A DNA stretch of 64,000 nt from Texcoconibacillus texcoconensis. Lineage in GTDB: Bacteria > Bacillota > Bacilli > Bacillales > Salisediminibacteriaceae. Positions 1 through 8,367 of the stretch are shown here, in pieces. The stretch is taken from NCBI RefSeq assembly GCF_014202575.1, contig NZ_JACHHB010000002.1, forward strand, positions 336,032 through 400,031, written 5' to 3'. Made by a program: the position numbers and the translations under genes. Numbering within the stretch: the stretch's first letter is position 1; the number at the start of each line of letters is the position of its first letter. The notes below the pieces were generated by a model that saw only the letters and a list, made by a program, of their open reading frames with translations, was not told the DNA's origin and did not search any database.

Positions 1-1
1 C

Positions 2-1360
2 TGGCCAACAAATATGATTCAGGCACCTCGCGCTTGGTCTCAAGGGCTAACAGGGAAAGGCAAAAAGATCGGGGTGTTAGATTCAGGCATTGCTAACCAT
101 GAAGATTTAAACATCAAAGGTGGTGTCGCTTTTACAAACTATACAGACTCATACGAAGATGACAATGGCCACGGTACTCACGTTGCAGGCATCATCGCTG
201 CACTCGATAATGACATCGGCATCACTGGGGTTGCTCCAGACAGTGAATTGTACGCAGTGAAAGTCCTGAATGAAGAAAACCTCGGCTTTATGTCACACAT
301 CATAACAGGTATTGATTGGTCTATCCGTCATGATATGGATATCATTAATCTTAGCCTAGGGTCTGCTGATCACTCGTCCATGCTACAACAAATGACCGAT
401 AAAGCTAATGACGAAGGAATCGTCGTCGTTTCGGCAGCAGGAAATAGTGGTACAAGATCTGGAACAGAGAATACCGTCAATTATCCAGCTCGTTATCAAA
501 GTTCTATTGCTGTTGGAGCTGTAGATCATAGGCGCAATCGCGCAACTTTTTCTTCTACTGGACCTGCAGTCGAATTATCTGCACCAGGCGTTGCAATAAA
601 TAGTACTTATTTAAATAATCAGTATATCAGTATGGACGGAACTAGCTTTGCCGCTCCTTATGTTACAGGGGTAGCCGCGCTATTAATGGAAGAAGAACCC
701 AACGCTTCTAACCGCCAAATTCGGGAAAGACTACAAAACGATAGCATTGATTTAGGTAATGAAGGACGTGATACGTGGTATGGATTTGGCCTAGTCCAAG
801 CCCCAGAACCAGAACCAAAGTTAGGGACAGTGACCATGCCATTTACAGACATTCACGGTCATTGGGCAGAGGAAGAAGTTATTTCGGTTTATGAACGTGG
901 GTGGATGATCGGATCAGACGGGTTATTTCGACCAGAAAATAACTTAACCCGAGCTGAAGCCGCAACAGTCTTCTCAAGGATTTTACAACTTGAGGATACC
1001 GGTGAAACACCCCCAACTTTTACAGATGTAGCTGACTCTTTTTGGGCAAGCGAAAAAATTGAACTCGTCGCCCAGCACGGGATCATGATTGGATCCGGAC
1101 ATTCTTTTTCTCCAAACGCTCCTTTAACAAGAGAACAGATGGCTACAATGCTGTACCGCGTATTAAGTGTTGACCATAGCGAAGAGACGGCCCCCTTTCA
1201 TGATGTACCTGCAGATCGTTGGTCATATGATGCCATCACCGCGTTACGTGAACTAGACATTGTACGAGGCATCAGCCCAACGACATTTGACCCTACTGGC
1301 GCGATTACGCGCGCGCAAATGAGTGTGATGTTAGAACGGGCTGCTCCGCACTTTGAGTGA
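2..1360 (+). CDS. Secreted subtilisin-like serine protease with three SLH domains, 5' end cut by window
   Basis: This is a peptidase S8 subtilase that should be exported and held at the cell wall. The reading frame is open to the window edge (W-P-T-N precedes the first Met at 14), and that point matches the start of a mature subtilisin domain. The signal peptide and propeptide must therefore lie upstream of the window. Counting from the Met at 14, the catalytic triad is D23 (VLDSG), H53 (NGHGTH) and S211 (GTSFAAP). After about residue 275 come three surface-layer homology repeats, each with an F-x-D-…-W start and an LTRAE/LTREQ/ITRAQ-type core; these bind secondary cell-wall polymer. The last 29 residues recur almost unchanged in a stray fragment at 5675-5767. 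The family call is sure; the substrate is unknown. Confidence 0.93.
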   Translation, partial: WPTNMIQAPRAWSQGLTGKGKKIGVLDSGIANHEDLNIKGGVAFTNYTDSYEDDNGHGTHVAGIIAALDNDIGITGVAPDSELYAVKVLNEENLGFMSHIITGIDWSIRHDMDIINLSLGSADHSSMLQQMTDKANDEGIVVVSAAGNSGTRSGTENTVNYPARYQSSIAVGAVDHRRNRATFSSTGPAVELSAPGVAINSTYLNNQYISMDGTSFAAPYVTGVAALLMEEEPNASNRQIRERLQNDSIDLGNEGRDTWYGFGLVQAPEPEPKLGTVTMPFTDIHGHWAEEEVISVYERGWMIGSDGLFRPENNLTRAEAATVFSRILQLEDTGETPPTFTDVADSFWASEKIELVAQHGIMIGSGHSFSPNAPLTREQMATMLYRVLSVDHSEETAPFHDVPADRWSYDAITALRELDIVRGISPTTFDPTGAITRAQMSVMLERAAPHFE

Positions 1361-1388
1361 GCCCCATCTTCCATCACCACACTCACCT

Positions 1389-1412
1389 AAAAAATAGGAA
1401 CTAGACCCTATT
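1389..1412 (-). terminator. Rho-independent terminator of the GMC dehydrogenase operon
   Basis: AATAGG and CCTATT form a 6-bp stem, and on the minus strand it is followed by a run of T. It lies just past the GMC stop codon at 1426. The short stem lowers confidence. Confidence 0.5.
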
Positions 1413-1425
1413 CTAACTTTACACT

Positions 1426-3135
1426 TTAAGATCGGAAGTATTGATTTGCTAGTTTTTCCGCGGTTCTTGTTGCTAAAGCTTGAGTAGTTAAGGTAGGGTT
1501 CGCTCCACCTATCCCATTAACATGAACGCTATTATCTGCAATATAGAGCCGCTTTACTTGATAGGCTTCGCAGTCTGTATCTACAACGTACCCCATCCTC
1601 ATCGTACTTTCCATATGAATCATAAGAGTAGCTGGCCAATCTGACCATACCACGTTTTTTGCCCCTGCTTTTTTTAGTAAATTTGAAGAAATGTTAAGCA
1701 ACCGCTTACGATTACGCCTCGCCAGAGCTGTTGGGTTATATTTTATAAGCGGTATTGGACCATGCTCATCTTCAATAGTCGGATCAACCGTAATCCCGTT
1801 TCGCTGGTCAACTTGGTCGTTAGCAAGGAGTAAAAGGTTTAATGTCCTTCGGTAGTCCCCCATCAACGACTTCAATTCCTCACCTACAATTCGGCCTTTC
1901 GCATCCCACTTTCTATGAGGGTCAGATTCATTCGTAAAATGATACCCCGATTCACTAAAGCCGTACGTCAACGAAGCCATTAATCCAGGACTCATACCCG
2001 TTACTTGAATAAAACCTGTTCCTGGGTCGTCCAGCCTCGCTCCTGATGAATGACCGACAAATGGATGAACATCACCAGTACCTAAAATGCTCTGTAAATC
2101 TTGTTCATCAAAGACGCCAGAAACCCAATCTATATAATGATTGACAAGTCCACGACCGACCCACGGGTTGGTCGGTAACCCAGAGTTTAACCAAAGTCGT
2201 GGGGTTTCTACGCACCCTGCAGCCATTACAACGCATTGAGCTTTTAATTCCTCAATTTCCCCTGTCCAAGTATCTCGTATCCTAACCCCTGTTGTTCTTA
2301 TTCCTTCAGCAGGATCCTCTTCCGTTAAAACTTTTATCACAAAAGCATTTGGCCGAATCGTAACATTTCCCGTTTTTAAGGCTAACGGAACATAACTTAC
2401 ATCTGTAGAACGTTTCGCTACTTTATCCACCGAAGGGCCATGAGGGCAACCCTTTACGCAATGTCCGCAAAGCGTACAACCTTCCATCCACGATAATTGC
2501 TCCAAAGAAACATAAGGATTCTTTATGTGTTCATTTACAGGTAAAATGGCATTCGGTTGTGGCCGATACCCTGAAGTCGTAACATCCAAAGTTGGAATTA
2601 ACGGCCAGCCTGCCTTTTGGGCACCATAGTAAAATAACTCTTCTTTAGTTGTTGTTGGAGCAAACTGAACGGGTAAAGTAGCTTCTACTTTCTCGTAGTA
2701 TGGGATCAACTCACGATAAGAAAGGGGCCAAATTCCATCGATCGCTGAAGGAAAGGCTCTAGGTGAATTCGCAAGGTAATGAAGCGTTGTACCACCAACG
2801 CCTGCATTTTGCCAAGCCAATCCCCGATGTTGGATGTTTCTAACCCAAGGAGGAGTTTCACGATTTGCTGGCCCCCACCGTAACTTCCCATTTGTTAAAT
2901 CGTTCATATCATTTTCATATTTATTAAATTGCGCTCTATATAAACCAATGTCTAAATCATCTACATTTGAACTACTCAGCGAGCCGCGATCTTTATTAGG
3001 CATCGGCCATTGTTTATTGCCATACCAAGGGCCTGCCTCGAGAACAGTTACCTTTAACCCTAATTCTCCTAGTTCTTTCGCAATGACAGGGCCGCCTCCA
3101 CCAGCTCCAATCACAATGACATCAGGGTTAGGCAT
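1426..3135 (-). CDS. GMC-family FAD oxidoreductase with a ferredoxin-like cysteine motif
   Basis: This is a flavin dehydrogenase of the glucose-methanol-choline family, the large-subunit type that pairs with a gluconate 2-dehydrogenase subunit 3. Residues 7-15 form the FAD Rossmann loop (IVIGAGGGG), and E33 binds the ribose. The C-terminal GMC_oxred_C part has the NSVHVNG…NPTLT signature near residue 540. Unusually, residues 220-231 read CTLCGHCVKGCP, a C-x2-C-x2-C-x3-C-P pattern like a [4Fe-4S] ferredoxin site. The start is fixed by AAGGAGG eight bases upstream. It follows and overlaps (8 bp) the small-subunit gene, so the two are co-translated. The substrate (a sugar, polyol or alcohol) cannot be read from sequence. 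No signal peptide is seen. Confidence 0.88.
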   Translation of the reverse strand: MPNPDVIVIGAGGGGPVIAKELGELGLKVTVLEAGPWYGNKQWPMPNKDRGSLSSSNVDDLDIGLYRAQFNKYENDMNDLTNGKLRWGPANRETPPWVRNIQHRGLAWQNAGVGGTTLHYLANSPRAFPSAIDGIWPLSYRELIPYYEKVEATLPVQFAPTTTKEELFYYGAQKAGWPLIPTLDVTTSGYRPQPNAILPVNEHIKNPYVSLEQLSWMEGCTLCGHCVKGCPHGPSVDKVAKRSTDVSYVPLALKTGNVTIRPNAFVIKVLTEEDPAEGIRTTGVRIRDTWTGEIEELKAQCVVMAAGCVETPRLWLNSGLPTNPWVGRGLVNHYIDWVSGVFDEQDLQSILGTGDVHPFVGHSSGARLDDPGTGFIQVTGMSPGLMASLTYGFSESGYHFTNESDPHRKWDAKGRIVGEELKSLMGDYRRTLNLLLLANDQVDQRNGITVDPTIEDEHGPIPLIKYNPTALARRNRKRLLNISSNLLKKAGAKNVVWSDWPATLMIHMESTMRMGYVVDTDCEAYQVKRLYIADNSVHVNGIGGANPTLTTQALATRTAEKLANQYFRS

Positions 3136-3754
3136 AAGAAACGCCTCCTTGATGATCCATTTTTAATAAATAGCCACGAAAATCACGATAGCCAAACGAA
3201 GGGCCAGGATACCCAACCTGTAGCCAGCTTGGTGGAAGAAACGCTAATTGATAAGTCGTTGGATGAAATCGTGCCTCACCATATCCTATCCACTCTGAAT
3301 AGAACCCAAATAAAATGAGGCGATTCAACCCATCCATCATATTTAATAAAAAACCAGGGTTATTCGTATATGGAAAGGGTAAATTTTCAACATTCACTTT
3401 CAGGCCTTCCAATATCATAACCGCTTTTAATCGATCTCTTCTTGATAACGTCGTGAACCATCCACCAGGAAAAATAGGGTCATTATGAACCATGATTGCT
3501 TGGTTGTTTTGTATAAGTTGATTTGCGGCAATATCTAGGACGTATGCAGTTGAATCAGACAAGTTAAAAGGCATTTCATTCAGCCCTAAGCGGGGGGCAA
3601 GCTTATCATCTAAAACCCAAAGAACATAGTCTTCTAACCTTATATCAACAGCGCCAAGAGATCGGGTGATACCACATGTATCTGTTGTAAAAGTTGGAGG
3701 AATCATGGCATCTAACAAAGACTGAAATGTCGCCCTTGTATAATATGTCTGCAA
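3128..3754 (-). CDS. Gluconate 2-dehydrogenase subunit 3-like protein
   Basis: This 208-residue protein is partner of the downstream GMC dehydrogenase. It resembles the small (subunit 3) family, which is needed for assembly or export of the FAD subunit. I recognise it mainly from position and from its start (YYTRATFQSLLDAMIPPT), typical of that family. The frame has no ATG near its 5' end: the start is TTG at 3754, supported by a GGGGGG-type ribosome site seven bases upstream. No twin-arginine signal is visible, so unlike many Gram-negative homologues it may act in the cytoplasm. Its 3' end overlaps the GMC start. Function is inferred from the pairing. Confidence 0.75.
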   Translation of the reverse strand: MQTYYTRATFQSLLDAMIPPTFTTDTCGITRSLGAVDIRLEDYVLWVLDDKLAPRLGLNEMPFNLSDSTAYVLDIAANQLIQNNQAIMVHNDPIFPGGWFTTLSRRDRLKAVMILEGLKVNVENLPFPYTNNPGFLLNMMDGLNRLILFGFYSEWIGYGEARFHPTTYQLAFLPPSWLQVGYPGPSFGYRDFRGYLLKMDHQGGVSYA

Positions 3755-3851
3755 GTGTCAATCCCCCCTTCTGTTTGCTGTATCTACCGCATCCCTATTC
3801 AGACACTGATACTATTATGTTCCGAAGGCCTTGATTTCTGATTCTGCCAAT

Positions 3852-3886
3852 AAAAAGCCCTCAACAAGTTAAAAACTTGTGAAGGC
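3852..3886 (-). terminator. Terminator downstream of the LysR gene
   Basis: On the minus strand GCC-TTC-ACAAGTT pairs with AACTTGT-TGAGGGC and is followed by TTTTT. It lies about 100 bp past the LysR stop and before the dehydrogenase operon promoter region. Confidence 0.65.
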
Positions 3887-3988
3887 ACGTGATTGGTTCA
3901 AGTTAGAGCTACAAGCAAAAAGTTGCTCGTATCCATGAGAAAATCGAAAACAAGCGAAGAGACTTCTCACTTAAAACTAGCGGATCAT

Positions 3989-4882
3989 TCAATCATTCTT
4001 CTCCAATATTAACGATGTGAATTTTTGAGAAATTAACGACAACGTCTTTTTCTTTTTATACACTACATAAAAAGATCGCTTTAACTCGACATTTTCAATC
4101 GGATAGGTTTTGAATAACCCAGCGTCTAGTTCCTTTCGAATAGCACTCTTCGATAAAATGGACACACCTAGCCCTGCCTCAACAGCTGTTTTCACTGATT
4201 CTGTACTACCTAATTCTAAAACCACATTCAATGAATCCGGATGAACATCATGTTCGCCTAAGTGTTGGTGAGCAACCGTTCTCGTACCGGACCCACGCTC
4301 ACGTAAGACGATCGGAAGCGAACGTAATTCTGTTAATTTAACCTCTTGTCGGTCTGACGAAAAAAAGTCACGGTATGCAACTAAAACAAGCTCATCCGAC
4401 ATGAATGGAACTACATGTAACAGTGGATCATCTAACGCTGCTTCAATTAAACCAATCTCTAATTCATCACTTTTCACCATATCTACAATATGCTGACTAT
4501 TGGTAATATCTGTGCTTAAGTCTACCTTTGGATACTTCTTTTTAAAATCGTATAAAAACATAGGAAGTAGATGCTCACCAATCGTTAAACTGCTGGCGAC
4601 GATAAGTTTTCCATGTAAATCCTCTAACAATTCATCTATTTCATTTTGCGCTTTAACTTGTAAGTCGAGAATTTCTTGTGCATATGAATATAATATTTTA
4701 GCTGCAGGGGTCATCTCCACGTATTTACTCGTTCTATTGAATAGCGAAGTATTCAATGACCTTTCTAGTGACTTTATTTGTGAAGTGATCGTTGGTTGTG
4801 ACAAGAAAAGAATTCGGGCAGCTTCTGAAAAGCTTTTGTGATTTGCAACAGTAACGAATGTTTTTAAATGTTCATGGTTCAT
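3989..4882 (-). CDS. LysR-family transcriptional regulator (copy A, intact)
   Basis: This 297-residue LysR regulator has an N-terminal winged helix (about residues 3-62, with FSEAARILFLSQPTITSQIKSLE as recognition region) and a C-terminal substrate-binding domain from about residue 90. It starts with ATG and sits 77 bp downstream of, and on the same strand as, a YeiH-type transporter gene (now broken). That order is repeated in copy B at 11.5-13.1 kb. LysR/YeiH pairs are common in bacteria (YeiE/YeiH in E. coli). The regulator probably controls the YeiH gene, but the effector is unknown. Because the copy B regulator is dead, this one may now serve the intact YeiH 7 kb away. Confidence 0.88.
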   Translation of the reverse strand: MNHEHLKTFVTVANHKSFSEAARILFLSQPTITSQIKSLERSLNTSLFNRTSKYVEMTPAAKILYSYAQEILDLQVKAQNEIDELLEDLHGKLIVASSLTIGEHLLPMFLYDFKKKYPKVDLSTDITNSQHIVDMVKSDELEIGLIEAALDDPLLHVVPFMSDELVLVAYRDFFSSDRQEVKLTELRSLPIVLRERGSGTRTVAHQHLGEHDVHPDSLNVVLELGSTESVKTAVEAGLGVSILSKSAIRKELDAGLFKTYPIENVELKRSFYVVYKKKKTLSLISQKFTSLILEKND

Positions 4883-4959
4883 GGTCCCACCCTTTTCTTG
4901 TAAACAGTGTCTTATTTACTGTCGCACAATGCTGAAAGGGAATCAAGTTTGCAGCTGCC

Positions 4960-5674
4960 TTAATATTTAATCATCCCCCCAAGTAAATAAACCATAACCA
5001 AACTCACCAACGTAACGGTCACGGCCGCGATCATACCAATACAAAACGGCTTTAAACCATGGTTTTTAAATAGTTTCAGATTCGTTGACAAACCTACATC
5101 TGCCATAGCAATCCCTAATAAGTACGTAGAACCGAATGTATTCAATGATTCCGTGACAAATTTCCATTGTTCTGGTGAAAAAAGCCCGAATGCTGTTTGT
5201 GTGTTTTCCATACCTGAATCGCCAATTGTTCTTACCCCTGCCATGATAAGAAAACCTACGACAAATAGAGGGATCAATTGATACCATTTCTTCGTTTGAA
5301 CGCGTTCCTCTCCACCCTTACTCTTTAAATAATAGTATGACACGATCGGTACGACAGCGATCATGAGGGTATTTCTCGTTAATTTTGTAATTGTTGCTAC
5401 ATCGACAACATGGTTCGCTTGATATAATTGATCGTAAATCAATACAGCACCGGCTACTTGGGCCGTTTCATGTATAGGTGTACCAAAAATAATCCTGCTC
5501 GAACAGGATCCTCTGCAAACAGCGACATAGCTAAGTAAGGGTACATAAACATCGCTAATATACCGAATACCGTTATATTTCCAACTGCATAGGCAACCTC
5601 TTCATCATTAGCTTTTATACCAGGCGCTGTCCCGATAATGGCTGTTACACCACAAATTCCCGTTCCAACAGCCG
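4960..5674 (-). pseudogene. YeiH-family (UPF0324) transporter remnant, copy A
   Basis: Only the C-terminal two-thirds of a YeiH-type polytopic membrane protein remain. The clean frame runs 4960-5442 and continues upstream without a start. Compared with the intact copy at 11939-13072, one base is missing around 5490-5500 (a frameshift next to a run of A). Homology stops abruptly near 5672, where the sequence passes directly into a fragment of an SLH protein gene. The gene has therefore lost its N-terminal third and cannot make a working transporter. Nucleotide differences from copy B are spread along its length, so the duplication is not recent. Confidence 0.85.
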
Positions 5675-5767
5675 GGTGTCAGCCCAACGACATTTGACCC
5701 TACTGGCGCGATTACACGTGCACAGATGAGCGTCATGTTAGAACGGGCAGCACCTTATTTTGAATAA
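5675..5767 (+). pseudogene. 3' end fragment of an SLH-domain protein gene
   Basis: These 31 codons end in TAA and encode VSPTTFDPTGAI…ERAAPYFE. The last 29 residues differ from the end of the subtilase at 2-1360 at two positions only (I/V and H/Y). There is no start or upstream domain, because the fragment begins at the break with the YeiH remnant. The first 37 bases are identical to the subtilase gene, while the rest carries many synonymous changes. A terminator follows, as expected for the true end of a lost gene. Confidence 0.85.
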
Positions 5768-5777
5768 CGTAGTTTTT

Positions 5778-5811
5778 AGGGGAGAGCACGAAAGCTCTCC
5801 CCTCTCTTTTT
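5778..5811 (+). terminator. Terminator after the SLH fragment
   Basis: AGGGGAGAGC and GCTCTCCCCT form a perfect 10-bp stem with a 6-base loop, followed by CTCTTTTT on the plus strand. It probably terminated the lost SLH gene and lies tail-to-tail with alr. Confidence 0.85.
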
Positions 5812-5814
5812 CAT

Positions 5815-6993
5815 TTAGCACGTTTCTACCAGACAATTTCGATAAGCTCTTATTTCCTGATTCTTTATATAAACTCGAGGCACCCTTTTTCCAATAAGGC
5901 AAACCACTTCATAATTAACTTTACCCATGAAGCCAGCAAATTCCGCAACTGATAGGAACGCCTGATTATCCCTACCAAAAAGTGTGACTTCTTCACCTAT
6001 ATGGACGTTTTCTAATCCAGTTAAGTCAATCATTGATTGATCCATGCAAATATTCCCAATGATTGGAACACGTATTCCTCTAATTAACACATCTCCTTTA
6101 TTAGATAATAATCGCGAAAAGCCATCTGCATATCCGACAGGAATTGTCCCAATCGAAGTTGTTTTTTCTGTATGGAAAGTATAGCCATAACTAATTCCCT
6201 CACCTGGTTCAACTTCTTTTAAAGCAGATAATTTCGTTTTAAAGTGCATTGCTTGCTTTAAGCCCAAGCAAGAAATATCTACCTCATGTGATGGTTGTAA
6301 ACCATATAGACTAATGCCTACACGAACCATGTCTAGATGCATATCTGGATAATTTATCGTTCCTGCACTGTTACAACAATGCTTGATGGAGATATGGATT
6401 CCATGATTTAAAAGATGATCTACAATCACATTAAACTTTTGAAACTGCTCTTTCGTTAAAGTTGGATCTTGTGTATCAGCATTAGCAAAGTGCGTAAATA
6501 CACCTTCGAGAAAAATAAATGAAGATGACGACAGTTTTTGAGATTGATGTAGCGCATCTTCTCTCGACCGAACGCCTAATCTACCCATTCCTGTATCGAT
6601 TTTTAAGTGAACAGTCGCACTCTTTTGATGACGTTCCGTAACTTCAATGATACGATCAATCACATCTTCTGAACAAACCGTTAACGCAATATCATTTTTC
6701 ACAGCTTCCTGAACTGATTCAGGTGGTGTATAACCCAGCACAAGGATGGGACCTTGAATCCCTTTTTGTCTTAAATCAAGTGCCTCATCTAAAAATGCTA
6801 CACCTAAGTAATCGGCCCCTGCTTCAATAGCACTTTGGGCGACTTCATAGGCACCATGTCCGTACCCATCTGCTTTAACAACCGTCATAAGCTTGGTTTG
6901 GTGCGAAAGATGTTTTTTAAATACTTGTGTATTATGGTAAATGGCGTCAAGATCGATCTCTGCCCATGTGTGTCGGTAACTGATTGTATTCAT
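5815..6993 (-). CDS. alr: Alanine racemase
   Basis: PLP enzyme that interconverts L- and D-alanine for peptidoglycan. The N-terminal barrel carries the PLP lysine K40 in VVKADGYGHG. The second catalytic residue is the tyrosine of SYGYT near residue 270. I chose ATG at 6993 (MNTISYRHTW) because AAGGGGA lies upstream and this gives 392 residues, the usual length; the frame is open a further 22 codons upstream but without family likeness. It lies downstream of ald on the same strand, separated by the ald terminator. The pairing of alr, ald, adeR and an alanine symporter points to an alanine use and supply locus. It may be a second, catabolic racemase; only one is visible here. Confidence 0.95.
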   Translation of the reverse strand: MNTISYRHTWAEIDLDAIYHNTQVFKKHLSHQTKLMTVVKADGYGHGAYEVAQSAIEAGADYLGVAFLDEALDLRQKGIQGPILVLGYTPPESVQEAVKNDIALTVCSEDVIDRIIEVTERHQKSATVHLKIDTGMGRLGVRSREDALHQSQKLSSSSFIFLEGVFTHFANADTQDPTLTKEQFQKFNVIVDHLLNHGIHISIKHCCNSAGTINYPDMHLDMVRVGISLYGLQPSHEVDISCLGLKQAMHFKTKLSALKEVEPGEGISYGYTFHTEKTTSIGTIPVGYADGFSRLLSNKGDVLIRGIRVPIIGNICMDQSMIDLTGLENVHIGEEVTLFGRDNQAFLSVAEFAGFMGKVNYEVVCLIGKRVPRVYIKNQEIRAYRNCLVETC

Positions 6994-7063
6994 ACTGATT
7001 CCCCTTATCAAATAAAAAGTGAAACCCGCTACCTTTTTAAAAAGCGTCAAATTCAACAAATAT

Positions 7064-7105
7064 TAGAAAAAAACATCCCCTCAAAGCTTGAATCGATGAG
7101 GGGAT
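7064..7105 (-). terminator. Terminator of ald
   Basis: ATCCCCTCA and TGAGGGGAT form a 9-bp stem, followed on the minus strand by GTTTTTTT. It lies just past the ald stop and upstream of the alr start. Confidence 0.85.
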
Positions 7106-7119
7106 ACTCATTTGAGTTT

Positions 7120-8250
7120 TTATACTAAATGATGTTCTTTTTCAAGCGCTTCATCTACAGAAACATAATCATAACCTAAGTCTTTGGCTACAGCTTCATA
7201 AGTAACCGCCCCTGCAAGCGTATTTACACCTGGTTGAAGTGTTGGGTTATCAGAAACCGCCTTTTTTACGCCCTTATTGGCGATTTGTAATGCATACGGA
7301 ACAGTCACATTTGTTAGACCAATCGTTGAAGTACGCGGAACAGCTCCTGGCATATTCGCTACTGCGTAGTGAACAACACCGTGTCTTTCGTAAGTTGGGT
7401 TATCATGTGTGGTAATATGATCAACCGTCTCAAAAATTCCACCTTGGTCAATTGCTACATCTACAACGACCGACCCTGGTGACATATTTTGAATCATTTC
7501 ATCGGTAACAAGCTTAGGTGCTTTAGCTCCTGGTATTAGAACAGCGCCGACTACCAAATCAGAATCTGCAACTGCTTCTGCAATATTTGAAGGATTGGAC
7601 ATTAACGTTTGGACTCTGTCACCAAAAATATCATCTAATTCACGAAGTCGCTGAGCACTTAAGTCGATCATTGTCACTTGCGCACCAAGACCCATAGCCA
7701 TTTTGGCAGCATTCGTACCAACAACACCACCGCCAATAACGGTTACTTTACCTCGTTGCACACCAGGAATTCCAGCTAACAATACCCCTTTTCCACCATT
7801 TGTCTTTTGTAGAAACTGAGCACCCATTTGTGTTGACATTCGACCTGCCACTTCACTCATCGGTGTTAATAGTGGTAATGTGCCATTCGATTCAATGGTC
7901 TCATAAGCAATCGCCGTAACGCCTTTTTCAGTTAGCGCTTTAGCTAACTCTGGCTCTGCTGCTAAGTGTAAATATGTAAACAAAATGAGTCCTTCTCTAA
8001 AGTAATCGTACTCTTCAGACAAAGGTTCTTTCACTTTCATGACCATTTCACTTGCCCAAGCTTCTGCTGGTGTATTAACAATTTTTGCACCTGCATGAAT
8101 ATAATCCTCATCCGAGAAACCGCTTCCAAATCCAGCCGTTGTTTCAACATATACATTGTGTCCTGCCTGTACTAAAGCATCTACCCCTGCTGGTGTAAGC
8201 GCAACGCGATTTTCATTATTTTTAATTTCTTTAGGTACCCCGATCATCAT
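7120..8250 (-). CDS. ald: Alanine dehydrogenase
   Basis: NAD-dependent oxidative deamination of L-alanine to pyruvate and ammonia. The protein of 376 residues is close to the 378 of B. subtilis Ald. It has the N-terminal [18 protein letters not shown] signature, catalytic K74 (MKVKEP) and H95 (YLHLA), and a Rossmann fold near residue 170 ([14 protein letters not shown]). The start is the first of two ATG codons, eight bases after GGAGGAG. The gene directly follows adeR on the same strand, and a palindrome shared with the symporter promoter lies about 100 bp upstream (8348-8366). Use of alanine as carbon or nitrogen source, under AdeR control, is the likely role. Confidence 0.97.
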   Translation of the reverse strand: MMIGVPKEIKNNENRVALTPAGVDALVQAGHNVYVETTAGFGSGFSDEDYIHAGAKIVNTPAEAWASEMVMKVKEPLSEEYDYFREGLILFTYLHLAAEPELAKALTEKGVTAIAYETIESNGTLPLLTPMSEVAGRMSTQMGAQFLQKTNGGKGVLLAGIPGVQRGKVTVIGGGVVGTNAAKMAMGLGAQVTMIDLSAQRLRELDDIFGDRVQTLMSNPSNIAEAVADSDLVVGAVLIPGAKAPKLVTDEMIQNMSPGSVVVDVAIDQGGIFETVDHITTHDNPTYERHGVVHYAVANMPGAVPRTSTIGLTNVTVPYALQIANKGVKKAVSDNPTLQPGVNTLAGAVTYEAVAKDLGYDYVSVDEALEKEHHLV

Positions 8251-8347
8251 AATAATCTCCTCCTTTGTCTCTATAAGCTCACAATTGAAGTATAACCATA
8301 AAATAAAAGTTTTTCTTTGTTTGAAAGAGAAAAAGGATGTAAGTCTA

Positions 8348-8366
8348 TTTGTGGAATTTTACAAAA
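8348..8366. promoter_or_regulatory. Possible AdeR operator upstream of ald
   Basis: The minus strand reads TTTTGTAAAATTCCACAAA, close to the palindrome TTTTGTAATTTCACAAA found upstream of the divergent alanine symporter (9734-9750). Two sites of like sequence at two targets expected for one regulator suggest an AdeR site. This is inference from two examples. Confidence 0.4.
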
Positions 8367-8367
8367 G

